Source: Lachnospiraceae bacterium XBB2008 (GTDB lineage Bacteria; Bacillota; Clostridia; Lachnospirales; Lachnospiraceae). From it: 64,000 nt of DNA. The translations under genes were made by a program, and so were the position numbers. The DNA is taken from contig FMVL01000003.1 of assembly GCA_900102235.1 (NCBI GenBank), positions 62,001 through 126,000 on the forward strand, read 5' to 3'. This document shows, one piece after another, positions 8,125 to 18,219 of the stretch (positions within the stretch are counted from its first letter, which is position 1; every line of letters begins with the position of its first letter). The notes below the pieces were generated by a model that ran no database searches, was not told where the DNA came from, and saw only the letters and a program-made list of their open reading frames with translations.

Positions 8125-9546
8125 CTAGAACTGAAAATATATGAACGGATTATATGTACCTGATACGATCCGGATAACGGAAAGTGCAAAGATCAGGATG
8201 AGCGTTACATATTTGACTGAAGCATATACCGAAACGCTGACCCTGTCCTTTATACAGTTTTTGATTTTCTCCGGCAATTCCGAAGAAAAGAAAACGGAGA
8301 TGATCATTATCAGTATCGTCCATCTGTTAAGATACCAGAACACAGTGAAATCAGGCTCGGCCGGGCGTGATATTCCGAACATGGTCCTGATATAATCCAG
8401 GCAGGCACGCAGAGTCGGTGCTCTGAACAAAACCCAGCCGAGATTAACTACAAACAGCGTATATATTCTGGCTACTGTGTTTTTTACTAAGTTGTGACTC
8501 GAATCCTTTTTACCGGAATGTGTCCTTACGACCCTCTCGACAAGAATGAAGATCAGATTCCATAACCCCCACAGAACAAAATGCCAGGCCGCTCCATGCC
8601 ATGCCCCGGTCAGCAGAAAGACTATGGTAAGGTTTAAATATACCCTCTTTCTGTTACCGCCCAATGGAATATATACATAATCCCTGAACCATCCGGATAA
8701 GGAAATATGCCATCTTCTCCAGAATTCGCTGATGCTTTTCGATATATATGGCAGGTTAAAGTTTTCCGCAAAATGGAACCCAAACATCCTGCCAAGACCG
8801 ATCGCCATATCACTGTATCCGGAAAAATCGTAGTATATCTGAAGAGTATATGCGATACTGCCTACCCATGCTATCAGCCAGGTATTCTGTGTCACGCCTC
8901 CTGCCCTGTCCCAGATCCCGTCTGCAAGAGAAGCCATTGTGTTCGCAAGTATTGCCTTTTTTGCCAGTCCAATGATGAACCGCTGCACTCCGCCGGCAAA
9001 CAGTTCCGGATCAACGATTCTGCTGTCAATCTCGCGGGAAATGTCAGAATACCTGACAATAGGTCCAGCTATGAGTTGCGGAAAAAGAACGATATACAGA
9101 GCAATATTTAAGAGATTCTTTTGAACCGGGACATCACCTCTGTAAACATCGATCAGATATGATAGCCCCTGGAATGTGAAGAAAGATATACCTATCGGGA
9201 GTATTATTTCCCTTCCCGAAAAATGTGTGCCTAAAACAGTATCGATCGATCCGAAGAAGAAATTGAAATACTTAAAATAGAACAGCAATGCCAGATTGGA
9301 TACAACTCCGGCGACCAGAAAAGCAACACGCCCCCGACCCGTTGTCCTGTCAACAAGCCGGGCAAACGTGTAATTTATAAGAATGCTTAACAGGATGATC
9401 CACAGATATCCGGGCTGTGACCATCCAAAGAAAATCAGACTGACAAAAAGCAGCCAGTAATTCCTTTGCCTCCCTCGAAAAGCATAGTACCCCAAAAGGG
9501 TTATGGGAAGAAAGATAAACAGGAAAGAATTGGAACTGAAGATCAT
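8125..9546 (-). CDS. MBOAT-family membrane O-acyltransferase (AlgI/DltB-like)
   Basis: Polytopic enzyme, 473 residues, starting with the family's typical FSSNSFLFIFLP. It contains the MBOAT core: WRRWHISLSGWFRDY near residue 285 and the conserved His region LTGAWHGAAWHF near 315. It is thought to carry acetyl groups across the membrane for O-acetylation of a surface polymer with the adjacent AlgX-like protein. Its ATG overlaps the plsC stop by four bases (ATGA), so it is coupled to lipid synthesis genes. A dlt (D-alanylation) role is unlikely because no dltA or dltC lies nearby. Confidence 0.92.
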   Translation of the reverse strand: MIFSSNSFLFIFLPITLLGYYAFRGRQRNYWLLFVSLIFFGWSQPGYLWIILLSILINYTFARLVDRTTGRGRVAFLVAGVVSNLALLFYFKYFNFFFGSIDTVLGTHFSGREIILPIGISFFTFQGLSYLIDVYRGDVPVQKNLLNIALYIVLFPQLIAGPIVRYSDISREIDSRIVDPELFAGGVQRFIIGLAKKAILANTMASLADGIWDRAGGVTQNTWLIAWVGSIAYTLQIYYDFSGYSDMAIGLGRMFGFHFAENFNLPYISKSISEFWRRWHISLSGWFRDYVYIPLGGNRKRVYLNLTIVFLLTGAWHGAAWHFVLWGLWNLIFILVERVVRTHSGKKDSSHNLVKNTVARIYTLFVVNLGWVLFRAPTLRACLDYIRTMFGISRPAEPDFTVFWYLNRWTILIMIISVFFSSELPEKIKNCIKDRVSVSVYASVKYVTLILIFALSVIRIVSGTYNPFIYFQF

Positions 9547-10292
9547 GATTTCGCCGTTTCTATCTCTGATAACTTCGCTGCGATCCTGCTCTTTACAAGT
9601 TCACACAGTTCCTGCTTGTTTAAGTCTTTATACTCTTCAGGTCTGATCGGTGTCAGGAAATGAACCTGAGTAGTAACATGTTCAAATATATTGTTGCCGT
9701 TCATGGCTTTGTACGAATCGTATATCGCGACAGGTACTATGGTAGTTTTAGTCTTTAAACTGCATGCGAAGCATCCTGCCTGGAATTCACCGAGCGCGTT
9801 CCCCTTATTGGGATCGGTCTTACCCTCAGGGAAGATCAGCATGTTGCCTCCGGTCTTGATCTGTTCGATCGCATCCACGATGCCTTTTGCCTTGCCCTTC
9901 ATGCTTTCAAGATCGATGAGGACCGCATTTACCAGAAACGCCATCTCGTGAGCGAGCATACGATCCGCCGCTTTGAGTTCCCACAAAGGAGCGCACGGGA
10001 TATCATCCATATTTCGAAGGATCGCCAGCGCATCGTATTTCCCCTGATGATTGGAATAGAATACGCATGTCTCATCCTTCGGGACATACTCGCGTCCGGT
10101 CACGACAGTCGTAACTCTGGCATGCTTGGCTATATGATCTATGACCTTCATGCCGAAATCGTAACGATCCTGGATCGAATACTTTTCGGGATGCTTCATC
10201 ATATAGCGTGACTTAACCCTGGAATAACAGAATATCCACGGCAGCATCACTGCTATCGGCACACTGAATCGCAAGTCCTTGATCTTAGCCAT
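9543..10292 (-). CDS. plsC: 1-acyl-sn-glycerol-3-phosphate acyltransferase (PlsC family)
   Basis: Acylates lysophosphatidic acid to phosphatidic acid at the membrane; 249 residues, typical length. The catalytic His-x4-Asp is in SNHQGKYDAL (near residue 80) and the glycerol-phosphate binding block is IFPEGKTDPNKG (near 155). It starts 3 bases after the alaS stop and overlaps the MBOAT gene by four bases. A paralogue acting on another acceptor is possible given the MBOAT neighbour. Confidence 0.9.
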   Translation of the reverse strand: MAKIKDLRFSVPIAVMLPWIFCYSRVKSRYMMKHPEKYSIQDRYDFGMKVIDHIAKHARVTTVVTGREYVPKDETCVFYSNHQGKYDALAILRNMDDIPCAPLWELKAADRMLAHEMAFLVNAVLIDLESMKGKAKGIVDAIEQIKTGGNMLIFPEGKTDPNKGNALGEFQAGCFACSLKTKTTIVPVAIYDSYKAMNGNNIFEHVTTQVHFLTPIRPEEYKDLNKQELCELVKSRIAAKLSEIETAKS

Positions 10293-10295
10293 GAC

Positions 10296-12944
10296 TTAAA
10301 CCATACCCTCCAGTGTAGTCCTGGCTTCCTCAAGTGCTGCACCGATGCCTGAAGGATCTTTGCCTCCTGCCTGTGCCATATTCGGTCTTCCGCCGCCACC
10401 GCCGCCTACTTTCGGAGCGATCGCCTTGATCAGATTGCCCGCATGCGCACCCTTCGCTATGGCTCCGTCAGTTGCCATCGCAACAAGATTTACTTTGCCG
10501 TCCGAGTCGGATGCCAATACGACAACGCCTTCGCCGAGTTTCTCCTTTAACTGATCGCCCAGATCGCGAAGTCCGTTCATGTCCACTCCGCTCACGCTAG
10601 TAGCAAGGAGTTTCACTCCCTTAACTTCGACAACCTGATCCATTACGTCTCCGAGGGCATCTTTTGCTGCTTTGGACTTAAGAGATTCAAGCTCGGAATT
10701 AAGTTCCTTGATCTGCTTCTGCATGGCCTCGATCTTCTTGACCAGATCGGCGGGATTGGTCTTGGCGGCCTCTGCTGCTTCACTTATCTTTTTCTCGAGT
10801 TCTTCGTAATATGCCGTAACATTATCACCGGTAATGGCCTCGATACGTCTTACGCCTGCTGCCACACCGCTCTCCGATACGATCTTGAAATTGCGTATCT
10901 CACCTGTATGCGCTACATGAGTACCTCCGCAGAGTTCCTTGGAAAAATCTCCCATGGAAACAACACGGACCGTATCACCGTACTTTTCACCGAAAAGTGC
11001 CATCGCACCGGACTTCTTAGCCTCATCAACACTCATCACATCGGTGTTTACAGCCAGATCATCGGCGATTTTGGCATTGACGATGGCCTGAACCTTCGAT
11101 ATCTGATCGTCACTCATTGCTTCACCGAAGCTGAAGTCGAATCTGGTCCTGTCGGGATCCTGATATGAACCCTGCTGATGTACATCAGAGCCGAGCACTT
11201 CCTGAAGTGCTGCCTGCAAAAGGTGAGTAGCCGAATGGTTACGGCATGTCCTGGCACGGTTTTCCTTATCTACGGAAAGAGTGACCTTGTCACCCTTCTT
11301 AAATGTTCCTTCCGTCACGCGACCGATATGGGCTACTCTCGATTCGGGGAGTTTAACTGTCTGCTCAACCGTGAAACGAGCGCCATCTGCGGTGATCTCA
11401 CCGATATCGCCGACCTGTCCGCCCATCGTAGCATAGAAAGGAGTAACGTCGGTAACGATCGTACCTTCCGATCCTGCCGCTAATCCATCGACAAGCTTTT
11501 CGCTGTCGGCAATGGCTACTATATTTCCGGTATCCGTAAGCGTCTCATATCCCGTAAACGTGCTCGTGATATCGCCCGGAAGTGAATCAAAAACGGAGTT
11601 TTCCGCTGACTTCTGAGAGAAGTTCGCATTCTCTCTGGCCATCTTCTTCTGAGCATCCATTGACTCTTTGAAGCCGGCCTCATTTACGCTCAAGCCCTCT
11701 TCTTCGGCCATTTCAAGCGTCAGTTCGTAAGGAAATCCGAATGTATCGTAAAGATAGAAAGCCGATTTACCGTCTATCTCTTTGGATCCGGACGCTTTCT
11801 TCTCATCCGCGATCTTCCTGAATTCCTTCATGCCGTTTTCAAGAGTCGCTTCAAAACGGACGATCTCCTTCTTAAGCTCGTTAAGGATGAACTCTTTGTT
11901 CTCGGTAAGGAGCGGATAGCTGTCCGAATAAACATCGTCGATGTAAACACTTGCCACATCGAGCATATCCTCAAGGGACAGATTAAGAGACTGTCCGTGT
12001 CTTACGGCACGTCTCAGGAGTCTCCTTAATACATATCCGGGACCTCCGTTTGAAGGAAGAAGCTTGGCCTCATCACCGATGAGCATAACTCCTGTCCTTA
12101 AGTGATCTGCGATGATCCTCATGGATCTGGTGGACTTTTCGTCCGATCCGTATTTGATGCCCGACTTTTCTTCGATACGTGCGATAGCGCCCGTGAACAG
12201 GTCGGTCAGATAAACATCGTCAACACCGTTTAAGAAAGCGAGGTTTCTCTCAAGTCCCCATCCGGTGTCTACATTTTTCTTGGCAAGCGGAAGAAGTGTT
12301 CCGTCCTTCTGCTTGTCATACTGCATGAATACGTCGTTACCGATCTCGGTATACTTTCCGCAGTGGCATCCGGGTCTGCAGTCAGGTCCGCAGGGCTCTG
12401 CATCCGAAACATAGAACATCTCGGAGTCGGGTCCGCAGGGACCGTACTCAAGGCCCCACCAGTTATCTTCTGCAGGCAGGAAGAACACATTCTCGGGCTT
12501 GAAGCCTGATTCTATCCTGTACTTTGCGCCTTCCTCGTCTCTGGGGGCATTCTCGTCGCCCTCAAATACGGTAGCCGCAAGATGATCTCTGTCGAACTTG
12601 AAAACCTCGGTCAGCAGTTCATAACTCCACTGACATCTTTCTTTTTTGAAATAATCTCCGAGGCTCCATGAACCCATCATCTCGAAAAACGTAAGATGGC
12701 TCTTGTCGCCCACACCGTCGATATCATTGGTACGTACACATCCCTGAACATTGCAGAGCCTTGTTCCGGAAGGATGCGTCTTTCCGAGAAGATAAGGCAT
12801 GATGGGCTGCATGCCGGCAACATTGAACATTGCGCCGGTGGAGCCGTCCGAAACGAGCGAAACGGCACCGACATCGACATGACCTCTCTTAACATAGAAA
12901 TCTATCCATTCTTTTCTTAATTGCTTAGATGTAAACTTTTCCAT
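10296..12944 (-). CDS. alaS: Alanyl-tRNA synthetase
   Basis: Charges tRNA-Ala; 882 residues, full length. An N-terminal class II core (FNVAGMQP, THLTFFEMMGSWSLGDYF), an editing domain with the zinc-binding HSATHLL and CGGTH motifs, and the C-terminal Gly-rich C-Ala domain (KVGGGGGGRPNMAQAGG) are all present. I start at the ATG at 12942-12944, preceded by AAGGGA at a normal distance; the 16 extra codons upstream are not typical of the family. No T-box leader is visible; only 57 bases separate it from glyS. Confidence 0.97.
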   Translation of the reverse strand: MEKFTSKQLRKEWIDFYVKRGHVDVGAVSLVSDGSTGAMFNVAGMQPIMPYLLGKTHPSGTRLCNVQGCVRTNDIDGVGDKSHLTFFEMMGSWSLGDYFKKERCQWSYELLTEVFKFDRDHLAATVFEGDENAPRDEEGAKYRIESGFKPENVFFLPAEDNWWGLEYGPCGPDSEMFYVSDAEPCGPDCRPGCHCGKYTEIGNDVFMQYDKQKDGTLLPLAKKNVDTGWGLERNLAFLNGVDDVYLTDLFTGAIARIEEKSGIKYGSDEKSTRSMRIIADHLRTGVMLIGDEAKLLPSNGGPGYVLRRLLRRAVRHGQSLNLSLEDMLDVASVYIDDVYSDSYPLLTENKEFILNELKKEIVRFEATLENGMKEFRKIADEKKASGSKEIDGKSAFYLYDTFGFPYELTLEMAEEEGLSVNEAGFKESMDAQKKMARENANFSQKSAENSVFDSLPGDITSTFTGYETLTDTGNIVAIADSEKLVDGLAAGSEGTIVTDVTPFYATMGGQVGDIGEITADGARFTVEQTVKLPESRVAHIGRVTEGTFKKGDKVTLSVDKENRARTCRNHSATHLLQAALQEVLGSDVHQQGSYQDPDRTRFDFSFGEAMSDDQISKVQAIVNAKIADDLAVNTDVMSVDEAKKSGAMALFGEKYGDTVRVVSMGDFSKELCGGTHVAHTGEIRNFKIVSESGVAAGVRRIEAITGDNVTAYYEELEKKISEAAEAAKTNPADLVKKIEAMQKQIKELNSELESLKSKAAKDALGDVMDQVVEVKGVKLLATSVSGVDMNGLRDLGDQLKEKLGEGVVVLASDSDGKVNLVAMATDGAIAKGAHAGNLIKAIAPKVGGGGGGRPNMAQAGGKDPSGIGAALEEARTTLEGMV

Positions 12945-13001
12945 AGTATTCCCTTCTAAATCTAACGTAAATCTCCGGCGAGGGTGGCTCACCGATCATT
13001 A

Positions 13002-14402
13002 TCAGAATTCGAATTTATCTGCGAAGAATGCGCCGAGCTCATCGATAGCCACGCGCTCCTGCTCCATGGAATCCCTGAATCTTACCGTAACCTTATGGTC
13101 TTCTTCGGAATCGAAGTCATATGTTACGCAGAACGGAGTTCCGATCTCATCCTGACGGCGATATCTCTTACCGATGTTTCCGCGGTCATCGAACTCGCAG
13201 TTGTACTTCTTGGAAAGCTCTGCATATATCTTCTCCGCACCTTCGTTAAGCTTCTTGGATAACGGGAGCACACCGATCTTGACGGGAGCGATAGCCGGAT
13301 GAAAACGGAGCACGGTACGCATGTCGGGCGCTTCCTCTGTCCCCAGATTCTCCTCATCATATGCTTCGCAAAGGAATGCAAGGGTCACACGGTCAGCACC
13401 GAGCGAAGGCTCCACAACATAAGGAATATATTTCTCGTTAGTCTCATCATCAAAGTAGTCCATGGACTGTTTGGATGTCTCCTGATGTCTGGTCAGGTCA
13501 TAATCGGTCCTGGATGCGATACCCCAGAGCTCACCCCAGTCCGTAAAAGGAAATGCATATTCGATATCGGTGGTATGATCGCTGTAGAATGACAGTTCCT
13601 CGGGATCATGATCGCGGAGTCTTAAGTTCTCAGCCTTGATACCGAGTGAGAGCAGCCATTCATAACAGAACTTACGCCAGTACTCAAACCACTCTGTCTG
13701 AGTTCCGGGCTTGCAGAAGAACTCCAGCTCCATCTGCTCGAACTCTCTGGTACGGAAAGTGAAGTTACCGGGAGTGATCTCGTTACGGAAGCTCTTACCT
13801 ACCTGGCATATACCGAAAGGAACCTTCTTGCGTGATGTTCTCTGTACGTTCTTGAAGTTAACGAATATACCCTGAGCGGTCTCGGGACGTAAGTATACGA
13901 CGTCCTTGGCATCCTCGGTAACACCCTGGAAGGTCTTGAACATCAGGTTGAACTCTCTGATAGGTGTAAAGTCATGCATGCCGCATGAAGGGCAGGGAAC
14001 GTTGTTATCCTTGATGAACTTTTCCATCTCCTCATGTGACCATCCATCCACGGATGTCTCAAGAGTGATCCCTTTTTCAGCGGCAAAATCTTCGATGATC
14101 TTGTCTGCTCTGAATCTCTCATGGCACTGCTTGCAGTCCATCAGAGGGTCGGAAAAGCCGCCTAGATGTCCGGATGCCACCCATGTCTGAGGGTTCATGA
14201 GGATCGCACAGTCCACGCCGACATTATAGGGGCATTCCTGTACGAACTTCTGCCACCATGCTTTTTTAACATTATTCTTAAGTTCAACGCCGAGATTGCC
14301 GTAATCCCAGGTATTCGCGAGGCCCCCGTATATCTCCGAACCGGGATAAACGAAACCTCTGGCCTTCGCAAGTGTGACTATCTTATCCATTGTCTTTTCC
14401 AT
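13002..14402 (-). CDS. glyS: Glycyl-tRNA synthetase, dimeric alpha2 type
   Basis: Charges tRNA-Gly; 466 residues, the single-chain (eukaryote/archaea-like) form found in many Firmicutes rather than the glyQ/glyS tetramer. Visible blocks are [13 protein letters not shown] at the N-terminus, class II motif 2 ([25 protein letters not shown]), motif 3 ([18 protein letters not shown]) and a C-terminal anticodon-binding domain ([19 protein letters not shown]). GGAGG lies 7 bases before the ATG. Confidence 0.97.
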   Translation of the reverse strand: MEKTMDKIVTLAKARGFVYPGSEIYGGLANTWDYGNLGVELKNNVKKAWWQKFVQECPYNVGVDCAILMNPQTWVASGHLGGFSDPLMDCKQCHERFRADKIIEDFAAEKGITLETSVDGWSHEEMEKFIKDNNVPCPSCGMHDFTPIREFNLMFKTFQGVTEDAKDVVYLRPETAQGIFVNFKNVQRTSRKKVPFGICQVGKSFRNEITPGNFTFRTREFEQMELEFFCKPGTQTEWFEYWRKFCYEWLLSLGIKAENLRLRDHDPEELSFYSDHTTDIEYAFPFTDWGELWGIASRTDYDLTRHQETSKQSMDYFDDETNEKYIPYVVEPSLGADRVTLAFLCEAYDEENLGTEEAPDMRTVLRFHPAIAPVKIGVLPLSKKLNEGAEKIYAELSKKYNCEFDDRGNIGKRYRRQDEIGTPFCVTYDFDSEEDHKVTVRFRDSMEQERVAIDELGAFFADKFEF

Positions 14403-14429
14403 AATGATCCTCCAAGTGTTTTCCTGTTT

Positions 14430-15044
14430 TTATTTGATCTCGTAAATGATATATGCCAGTCCGTCCATGTCTTCGGAGACATTTACGGTCTTCTTATCCA
14501 GAATTTCGACTCCGTCCGATATGTATCTCACTTTTCCGGGAAAAATGACGTATCCCGGCTCATCAGTGATCAGAACGGATAATGCATCGCCGTCAGTCAC
14601 GGTATCAAGATCGGCCTGTGTCAGATCCTTGACGGACTTGACGGATATCTTGACCAGGTCGGAATCCATCGCCGTCGCAAAATCTTCCACGACGAACCTC
14701 CTGCTGTTGAACCCGGCGTAATCTTCATCCGACGAATAGTTCATGACGCAGGTTAAGACTCCCTCGGTACAGCTCACGTCGCCCGCAGAGATCTTATCTC
14801 CGGCATGGTCGAAGTTGTATCCGGAAATCTCTTCGTCGATCATGCTCTTCAGATCCGCAACGCTGTATCTGCTTTCGTCAAAATCCCTGACGATAACGGC
14901 CTCGATCGTGCCGTCCTTATGGATCTCCCTGCCGGACAGACCTTGTGTCGGAGCGGCTCCGCATCCGATGAGAGAAAGCGTAAGTCCCGCAAGAAACGCT
15001 GCGGCTATGAACCTTTTTTTCTTAATCATATGTAAATGAGTCAT
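14430..15044 (-). CDS. Hypothetical secreted lipoprotein
   Basis: About 204 residues, no family recognised. A lipoprotein signal (basic KKKRF, hydrophobic run, LSLIGCG) predicts outer-leaflet anchoring. The mature part is acidic and mixed alpha/beta, without cysteines suggestive of catalysis. Two ATGs lie in tandem (15047 and 15044); GGAG is better spaced for the second. It sits between the SseB-like and glyS genes with gaps of about 30 bases, so it is probably co-transcribed with them. Confidence 0.8.
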   Translation of the reverse strand: MTHLHMIKKKRFIAAAFLAGLTLSLIGCGAAPTQGLSGREIHKDGTIEAVIVRDFDESRYSVADLKSMIDEEISGYNFDHAGDKISAGDVSCTEGVLTCVMNYSSDEDYAGFNSRRFVVEDFATAMDSDLVKISVKSVKDLTQADLDTVTDGDALSVLITDEPGYVIFPGKVRYISDGVEILDKKTVNVSEDMDGLAYIIYEIK

Positions 15045-15074
15045 CATATCTCCAAACTGATCATTCTGCTCTCA

Positions 15075-15998
15075 TCATGACGGACGGATCAGGCTCATGA
15101 TGGCCTCGATCTCCGCTCCGTTATCGGGAGCCTCCTCGATCTTGGTGTGAGTACCGTCCTCTGCCACGCTCGCGATATACCCGGGTGAGTCTTTTCCGCC
15201 CTTCTCGATCATGTAATATCCGATCTCGGAATCATGCTCGGCTATATATATCCGCAAAGGAGATCCTTCCTGTGTGTATTTCTCGGGAAGATCTATACGT
15301 GTGATGAGCATGTCCTCATCGATCTGAAGGGACATGACAGAGATATCATCCTCTGTGTACGGCGGTTTGATATTCGGCGGATACACTTTTCTGTATGCAT
15401 CCATGACATATTTTTCTTTTCCCAGCCTTATATCGGACAGGACCTTCTTCGGATCCTCAAACAGAGCCTTGGGAAGCTCCTCCCTGCTCATCTTCACATG
15501 GGCTATCGCATGGATCTGCTGCTCGGTGAGCTGTACATTCTGCGCCCGCTGTCCGATCACTCCGGCCTTGATGCGCTTGTCTACCAGATCCACAAGCTTA
15601 TCCGTCAGAATGATGTATTTGGTAAAAGGATTGACTATGATCTCGCTTACCTTATCCTCATTCTTCTTGAGCAGATCGATGACGGCACTGAACGGGAGGT
15701 TCACGATAACAGGCGGTTTTTTATCCTCGGGTATGTGCTGAGGTGAAGTAAATACAGGGAAAAGCAGACCCCCGTCCTTTTTCGGCATCAGCATGACCTG
15801 AGGCGGGTTCTTTAAGTCGATCGGTATGGGCGCGCCCTTTTTGGCAGCCTCCATGGTCTCTTCGGTCACATTTGCGGGAGCCTTGGCAGGAACCATGACC
15901 AGACTGTTCTCCAATTCCATCATGAATTCGTTAAAAGCATTATTGTCTTTTGTCTCCGCAAACCGATCTGCGAGTGCATCAAGGTGTGATCTGTTCAT
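15075..15998 (-). CDS. SseB-family protein
   Basis: 307 residues. The region from about 20 to 130 (LENSLVMVPAKAP, then DGGLLFPVFTSPQH and VNLPFSAVIDLL) matches the SseB N-terminal domain, a soluble fold of poorly known function in Firmicutes. The C-terminal half, with several long helices, is likely a second SseB-like domain. GGAGG lies 5 bases before the ATG, and the start overlaps the EamA stop by four bases. Confidence 0.75.
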   Translation of the reverse strand: MNRSHLDALADRFAETKDNNAFNEFMMELENSLVMVPAKAPANVTEETMEAAKKGAPIPIDLKNPPQVMLMPKKDGGLLFPVFTSPQHIPEDKKPPVIVNLPFSAVIDLLKKNEDKVSEIIVNPFTKYIILTDKLVDLVDKRIKAGVIGQRAQNVQLTEQQIHAIAHVKMSREELPKALFEDPKKVLSDIRLGKEKYVMDAYRKVYPPNIKPPYTEDDISVMSLQIDEDMLITRIDLPEKYTQEGSPLRIYIAEHDSEIGYYMIEKGGKDSPGYIASVAEDGTHTKIEEAPDNGAEIEAIMSLIRPS

Positions 15999-16900
15999 TT
16001 TTTCCTCCGGGAATAAATCACGTCAGTCATCTGTGCAAGGATGATGGCTGCAAACATGAGCGCGCATCCGAGTATCTCACGGCCGGACATGATCTGGTGA
16101 AGTATCACGGCGCCGGAGATCACGCTGACCACGCTCTCCAGACTCATGATGAGGCTTGCCATCGTCGGATCGACATCCCTCTGTCCGAGTATCTGCAATG
16201 TATATGCAACTCCGCAGCTTCCGATCCCGGCATACAGCAGGGCACCCATGCATTCGTTTATGAGCTCCCATGTGGGGGTCTCGGCAAAAACCATCACCAC
16301 GGCTGACATCAGCGAACATACGCCGAATTCTATGGCCGCCATCGCTATACCGTTCGCATCCGGCACATATTTATCAACGACCAGTATCTGTATCGCAAAA
16401 AAGAGCGCACATGCAAGGAGCAGTATATCATCGACCTGAAGCGTAAAGCCTTCTTTAATGCACAGCAGGTAGAGTCCGACAGTGGCGATCCCTACGCTTA
16501 TCCAGACATTGAACCCGATCTTCTTATGAATAAAGATCCCGAGGATCGGCACCATGATGATGTACATCGCGGTGATGAATCCGCCTTTGCCGGCGGATGC
16601 GGTCTTAAGTGCAATGGTCTGGAGATTGGTCGCAATGAAAAGCAGTACTCCGCTTAAGATCCCGCCGATCACGGTGCTTCTGCCGAAAATGCGTTCAAAC
16701 TGCGCAAGCGTTTCACTTTTTCCCTGCTGGGTAAGAGCTACCTTCTTCGCGATCAGGATCACGGGGATCAGCACCAGGGTTCCCATCGCACACCGGATAG
16801 CACTGAAGGTGAACGGTCCGATATACTCCATGCTCGCGCACTGGGAAACAAAAGAGATTCCCCAGACGGTCGCTGCCACAAAGAGGAAAAACTCATTCAT
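15995..16900 (-). CDS. EamA/DMT-family transporter
   Basis: Ten-TM metabolite exporter of the drug/metabolite superfamily, 301 residues. Two EamA repeats are visible: FLFVAATVWGISFVSQ at the start and LLYAGIGSCGVAYTLQ in the second half, with the family's PTMASLIMSLESV block near residue 250. The substrate cannot be told. Its ATG begins one base after the hisS stop; the end overlaps the SseB-like gene. Confidence 0.9.
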   Translation of the reverse strand: MNEFFLFVAATVWGISFVSQCASMEYIGPFTFSAIRCAMGTLVLIPVILIAKKVALTQQGKSETLAQFERIFGRSTVIGGILSGVLLFIATNLQTIALKTASAGKGGFITAMYIIMVPILGIFIHKKIGFNVWISVGIATVGLYLLCIKEGFTLQVDDILLLACALFFAIQILVVDKYVPDANGIAMAAIEFGVCSLMSAVVMVFAETPTWELINECMGALLYAGIGSCGVAYTLQILGQRDVDPTMASLIMSLESVVSVISGAVILHQIMSGREILGCALMFAAIILAQMTDVIYSRRKK

Positions 16901-16901
16901 G

Positions 16902-18161
16902 TTACTTGAGGCCCTCTTTGAAGAACTCCTTAAACTCCGTATAGCCCTGTGCCGTCAGCTGCTCTTTCTGGAACTTGCGGTTCTTGTTCATGCGGACAAC
17001 GAGTATCTGTCTGCCCTTTTCACGCTCACCCGCCGCTTCTTTAAACACCGATACGAGTGTGTCGCTGTCAACGCCCTTTTCCACCAGATAAGCAGTCTTG
17101 GAAGTCGAACCGGGAACCTTGAATCCGCTCTCCATAAGGAGCATGATGATACGCTCAAATCCTATGGAAAAACCGCAGGCCGGGACGCTCTGTCCCGTAA
17201 ACATCGAAACCATCCTGTCGTATCTTCCGCCGCCGCCGCAGCTTCCGCCGAACTCGGGCATTGCAATCTCAAAAATGGTTCCGGTATAGTAACTCATCCC
17301 TCTTACGAGAGTGGGGTCAAAAACAAGTCTGTAGTGATCACCGCCGGCCGCTTTGACGGAGGAGATGATCTCCTTAAACGAATCGGCAACGCCCTCTTCA
17401 AGGCTGTCGCCCAGATAATCCAGACAATAGGACACGGGATCTTCTGCATCCTTCATGCCGGAATAACGTCCGATGTATGAATCCACCTTATCGGCATCAA
17501 ATCCCGCTTCTATGAGTTCCGCCCTTACGCCGTCGGTGCCGATCTTATCCATCTTATCCAGGATGATAAAGATCTCATCAAGCTTATCCTCGGGGAATCC
17601 GCAGTTAAGCGCCAGTGCCCGGAGGATCCGCCTGTCATTGATCCTGACTTCGAAGTTCCTGAATCCGATCCTGCCGAGCGTCGTGGTCGTAGCCAGTATC
17701 AGCTCGATCTCAGCCAGATTGGAAGCATCGCCGAGGATGTCGATATCGCACTGCATGAACTGTCTGTATCTGCCGCGCTGAGGTCTGTCGGCGCGCCATA
17801 CATTGCCCATCTGAAGGGCCTTGAACGGATTCGGCAGTTCAGCCGAATGATTGGAATAATAACGGACGAGCGGAACGGTCAGATCGTATCTCAGTCCTCC
17901 GTCGGCCAGATCGTTCTCCTCTTTGGCTTCCGCGATCTTAAGCTTCTCGCCGCGTTTCATGATCTTGAAGATGAGTTTCTCGTTCTCACCGCCGGCCTTG
18001 CAGTTTAAGTTATCCAGACTCTCGATGCAGGGAGTCTCTATCTGTGTGAACCCGAATTCAGCGTATGTGGATCTGATGATGCCCATCACATACTCACGGA
18101 TGGCCATCTCCTCGGGAAGTATATCTTTCATGCCCGTAACGGGCTTTTTGTTAAGTCCCAT
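16902..18161 (-). CDS. hisS: Histidyl-tRNA synthetase
   Basis: Charges tRNA-His; 419 residues. Class II motif 2 region RADRPQRGRYRQFMQCDID (near residue 122), the histidine-specific RGMSYYTGTIFE block (near 286) and the motif 3 region GGGRYDRMVSMF (near 310) are intact. The N-terminus KPVTGMKDILPEE is typical. GGAGG precedes the ATG. Because hisS paralogues (hisZ) lack such motifs, this is a true synthetase. Confidence 0.96.
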   Translation of the reverse strand: MGLNKKPVTGMKDILPEEMAIREYVMGIIRSTYAEFGFTQIETPCIESLDNLNCKAGGENEKLIFKIMKRGEKLKIAEAKEENDLADGGLRYDLTVPLVRYYSNHSAELPNPFKALQMGNVWRADRPQRGRYRQFMQCDIDILGDASNLAEIELILATTTTLGRIGFRNFEVRINDRRILRALALNCGFPEDKLDEIFIILDKMDKIGTDGVRAELIEAGFDADKVDSYIGRYSGMKDAEDPVSYCLDYLGDSLEEGVADSFKEIISSVKAAGGDHYRLVFDPTLVRGMSYYTGTIFEIAMPEFGGSCGGGGRYDRMVSMFTGQSVPACGFSIGFERIIMLLMESGFKVPGSTSKTAYLVEKGVDSDTLVSVFKEAAGEREKGRQILVVRMNKNRKFQKEQLTAQGYTEFKEFFKEGLK

Positions 18162-18219
18162 TCCTTAACCTCCGACATAAAATACCAAAATATTATTTTA
18201 GTTGAAAACTCGGGATTTT

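Noticed and set aside
12945-13001. Possible T-box riboswitches before alaS, glyS or hisS
   Set aside because: Upstream gaps are only 27-58 bases, far too short for a T-box leader, and no TGGNACCGCG-like antiterminator sequence is present.
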